From Porticoccaceae bacterium UBA1989 (GTDB lineage: Bacteria; Pseudomonadota; Gammaproteobacteria; Pseudomonadales; Porticoccaceae): a DNA stretch of 7,980 bases. Positions 5,964 through 7,980 of this stretch are shown piece by piece. Positions within the stretch are counted from its first letter, which is position 1, and each line of letters opens with the position of its first letter. The position numbers and the translations under genes were made by a program. The notes beneath the pieces were generated by a model. That model saw nothing but the letters and a program-made list of their open reading frames with translations, did not search any database and had not been told where the DNA came from. Where the stretch lies: NCBI GenBank assembly GCA_002335945.1, contig DDDD01000055.1:26847-34826 (forward strand), read 5' to 3'.

Positions 5964-7811
5964 ATGACCGAAAACAAACAAAAGCAACAATCCGGCATTA
6001 AAGACCTTATCGCCAAAGGTCGTGAGCAAGGATATCTCACGTACGCCGAGGTGAATGACCACCTCCCTGAAGATATCGCCGATCCGGAACAGGTCGAAGA
6101 TATTATTCAAATGATTAACGACATGGGCATCACCGTTTTTGAAACGGCACCTGATGCTGAGCAGTTGTTGATGATGGCCGGGGACAACACCCCAGATGAA
6201 ACAGCCGCCGCTGAAGCCGCTGCCGCTTTAGCCTCCGTCGAGTCCGAACAGCACCGAACCACCGATCCAGTGCGCATGTATATGCGTGAAATGGGATCTG
6301 TTGAGCTGTTGACCCGTGAAGGCGAAATCGAAATTGCCAAACGTATTGAAGAGGGAACCCGGGAATTAATGTCCGCGGTTTCTGATTGGCCTGGTACCGT
6401 CGCCGCTGTAATGGTCGAGTGGGACAAGGTTGTTGCAGGGGACAAAAAGCTGACTGATATTATCAGCGGTTACCTCAACCCTATGGAACATGTTCCCTCT
6501 GCCCTAGCTCAACAGCAGGCCGCAGAAGCCCTAGAAGCAGAAAAAATTGCTAATGGCGAAGAGATTGACGAAAAAGAAGAGGAAGAAGAGCACGAAGGTG
6601 GCCTAGACCCAGAAATCGCCACCCAGCGCTTCGAAGAGATTCGCACCCAGATGATCAAGGCAGATAAAGCCGTTGCCCGTTATGGTCGTATGGAAAGTGC
6701 TGGCATTAAGAATATGGAAGAGCTCGCTGAGCTGTTCAAGTTCCTAAAGCTAACACCACGGCAGTTTGACCCTTTGATTACCATGGTTCGCACTGCAGTA
6801 GAAAAAATTCGTAAAGAAGAAAGAAACGTAATGCGCCTGTGCATCCGTCATGCACGTATGCCTCGCAAAGAGTTCCTCAAAGCCTTCCCAGGTAATGAGT
6901 CGAACATGAAGTGGACAGCCGCTCTTATTAAAGAGAAGACTGACTGGTCTCAGGGCATTGCCAATCAAGAAATCGATATTGTTAGAGCGCAGCGTAAGCT
7001 ATCTAAGGTTGAAGCAGCTAGCGGCTTAACCATTGCGTTTATTAAAGATATAAACCGTCGCCTTACCATTGGCGAAGCCATGGCGCGTCGAGCCAAGAAA
7101 GAAATGGTGGAAGCTAACCTGCGTCTGGTTATCTCCATCGCCAAGAAATACACCAACCGTGGTTTGCAGTTCCTCGATCTTATCCAGGAAGGCAATATCG
7201 GTCTGATGAAAGCGGTAGATAAGTTTGAATACCGTCGCGGCTACAAGTTCTCGACCTATGCCACCTGGTGGATTCGTCAGGCGATTACAAGATCCATTGC
7301 CGATCAGGCACGCACCATTCGTATTCCCGTGCATATGATTGAGACTATCAACAAACTCAACCGTATCTCTCGTCAAATGCTTCAGGAAATGGGTCGTGAA
7401 CCCATGCCAGAAGAATTGGCAGAGCGCATGGAAATGCCTGAAGACAAGATTCGTAAAGTACTTAAAATCGCCAAAGAGCCCATCTCCATGGAGACGCCCA
7501 TTGGTGAAGACGAAGATGCCAGCATTGGCGATCTGATTGAAGATACCACTATTGCACTGCCCGTCGATGAGGCTACTAAGCATAACCTCACAGAGTCGAC
7601 TCGCGATGTTCTAGGTAGCCTAACGGCTCGAGAAGCTAAGGTACTGCGTATGCGCTTCGGTATTGATATGAACACAGATCACACGTTGGAAGAAGTAGGC
7701 AAGCAGTTCGACGTAACCCGTGAGCGGATTCGTCAAATTGAAGCCAAAGCGCTGCGCAAGCTGCGTCACCCCACTCGTTCAGATCATTTACGTAGCTTTA
7801 TTGACGAATAA
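5964..7811 (+). CDS. rpoD: RNA polymerase primary sigma factor RpoD (sigma-70)
   Basis: RpoD is the housekeeping sigma factor, directing RNA polymerase to -35/-10 promoters. The protein has 615 residues (613 in E. coli). Region 1.1 covers about 1-80 (EQGYLTYAEVNDHLPEDI, 21-38), region 1.2 about 98-130 (RTTDPVRMYMREMG), and a non-conserved insert about 131-370 with an acidic run at 199-211. Regions 2.1-2.4 run about 373-450 and include the -10-reading helix around YATWWIRQAITRSI (432-445). Region 3 spans about 455-535, and region 4 about 540-615, with the -35-reading helix around LEEVGKQFDVTRERIRQIE (575-593). From region 2 onward it is almost identical to E. coli. ATG 5964 is chosen because MTENK leads directly into region 1.1; an in-frame ATG at 5922 lies within the -10 box and adds 14 unconserved residues. 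No Shine-Dalgarno is visible (TATATTTGTCCT before the ATG). Confidence 0.98.
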   Translation: MTENKQKQQSGIKDLIAKGREQGYLTYAEVNDHLPEDIADPEQVEDIIQMINDMGITVFETAPDAEQLLMMAGDNTPDETAAAEAAAALASVESEQHRTTDPVRMYMREMGSVELLTREGEIEIAKRIEEGTRELMSAVSDWPGTVAAVMVEWDKVVAGDKKLTDIISGYLNPMEHVPSALAQQQAAEALEAEKIANGEEIDEKEEEEEHEGGLDPEIATQRFEEIRTQMIKADKAVARYGRMESAGIKNMEELAELFKFLKLTPRQFDPLITMVRTAVEKIRKEERNVMRLCIRHARMPRKEFLKAFPGNESNMKWTAALIKEKTDWSQGIANQEIDIVRAQRKLSKVEAASGLTIAFIKDINRRLTIGEAMARRAKKEMVEANLRLVISIAKKYTNRGLQFLDLIQEGNIGLMKAVDKFEYRRGYKFSTYATWWIRQAITRSIADQARTIRIPVHMIETINKLNRISRQMLQEMGREPMPEELAERMEMPEDKIRKVLKIAKEPISMETPIGEDEDASIGDLIEDTTIALPVDEATKHNLTESTRDVLGSLTAREAKVLRMRFGIDMNTDHTLEEVGKQFDVTRERIRQIEAKALRKLRHPTRSDHLRSFIDE

Positions 7812-7848
7812 AACTGTTACAGGTATTTTGCAGCCTAGCTGGAGAATA

Positions 7849-7980
7849 GAGAGATCCCTCGTCGCTTCACTCTGTCGGGATGACATAAATGGTCATCTCG
7901 TACCCAGAGCGCTTCACGGGGCATGCTAAACGAATTTGAGAGATCTCAGTGACTAGCAGGAAGATCCCTCGTTACACTCA
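7849..7980. repeat. Interspersed palindromic repeat, cut by the window edge
   Basis: The 3' flank of rpoD contains AGATCCCTCGT twice (7852-7862 and 7962-7972), CGCTTCAC twice (7863-7870 and 7910-7917) and GAGAGATC twice (7849-7856 and 7938-7945). The palindrome GAGATCTC lies at 7940-7947. ATCCC (7854-7858) and GGGAT (7877-7881) are inverted. No coding frame fits. The pattern resembles the AGATCCCTCG...CGGGATGAC intergenic repeats I recall from many proteobacterial genomes. The second unit runs off the window. Confidence 0.6.
7876..7900 (+). other. Hairpin within the repeat after rpoD
   Basis: CGGGATGAC (7876-7884) pairs with GTCATCTCG (7892-7900) around a seven-base loop, with one G-U pair on the plus strand. 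It begins 65 bases after the rpoD stop. No T tract follows, so it is not a standard terminator, but no other terminator is visible between rpoD and the repeat, and it may mark or protect the rpoD transcript end. Confidence 0.5.

Noticed and set aside
7026..7583. 185-codon minus-strand open frame inside rpoD.
   Set aside because: It lies opposite the most conserved part of sigma-70, has no recognisable domain, and is explained by the codon pattern of rpoD.
7812..7848. Intrinsic terminator immediately after rpoD.
   Set aside because: CTGTTACAG and CAGCCTAGCTG are too short and neither is followed by a T run in the right place.
7720..7929. 69-codon plus-strand open frame across the end of rpoD and the repeat.
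   Set aside because: It is out of frame with rpoD, starts inside it, lacks a ribosome site and ends in repeat sequence.
1..7980. tRNA or rRNA genes, CRISPR arrays, insertion sequences, defence or toxin-antitoxin genes.
   Set aside because: None seen on either strand; nearly all sequence is accounted for by conserved housekeeping genes.

Overview
The window is a housekeeping chromosomal segment from a gammaproteobacterium. It carries the macromolecular synthesis cluster (rpsU, a yqeY-type gene, dnaG, rpoD) and, divergently, tsaD-folB-folK. The proteins closely resemble their E. coli and Pseudomonas counterparts, and the gene set matches the layout I remember for Pseudomonas (rpoD-dnaG-yqeY-like-rpsU, divergent from a tsaD operon). 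Protein style and moderate base composition suggest a Pseudomonadales/Cellvibrionales-type, possibly marine, lineage. That placement is inference from memory and not a database result.

Layout. Positions 1-71 hold a short imperfect tandem repeat. Positions 72-749 (minus) encode an OmpA-domain outer-membrane lipoprotein. A 170-base gap follows. Positions 920-2834 (minus) encode, in transcription order, tsaD, folB and folK, packed with one-base stop/start overlaps (TGATG and TAGTG). Positions 2835-3049 form a divergent control region with a candidate promoter in each direction and a leader hairpin for rpsU. On the plus strand come rpsU (3050-3265), a hairpin cluster with an intrinsic terminator (3256-3350), a GatB/YqeY-domain gene (3374-3820), dnaG (3887-5851), a promoter region with a perfect TATAAT (5852-5963) and rpoD (5964-7811). 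After rpoD, positions 7849-7980 are non-coding and look like part of an interspersed palindromic repeat that continues past the window edge.

How it works together. S21, primase and sigma-70 start translation, replication and transcription. The leaky terminator after rpsU, the missing Shine-Dalgarno before dnaG and the separate rpoD promoter look like the devices that let one cluster produce very different amounts of its products. On the other strand, TsaD makes the t6A modification of tRNAs that read ANN codons, and FolB and FolK make consecutive steps in dihydropterin synthesis for folate.

I see no previously undescribed system here. The items most worth a second look are the repeat after rpoD, the dyad over the rpoD -35 region, the rpsU leader and trailer hairpins, and the absence of plsY between tsaD and folB.
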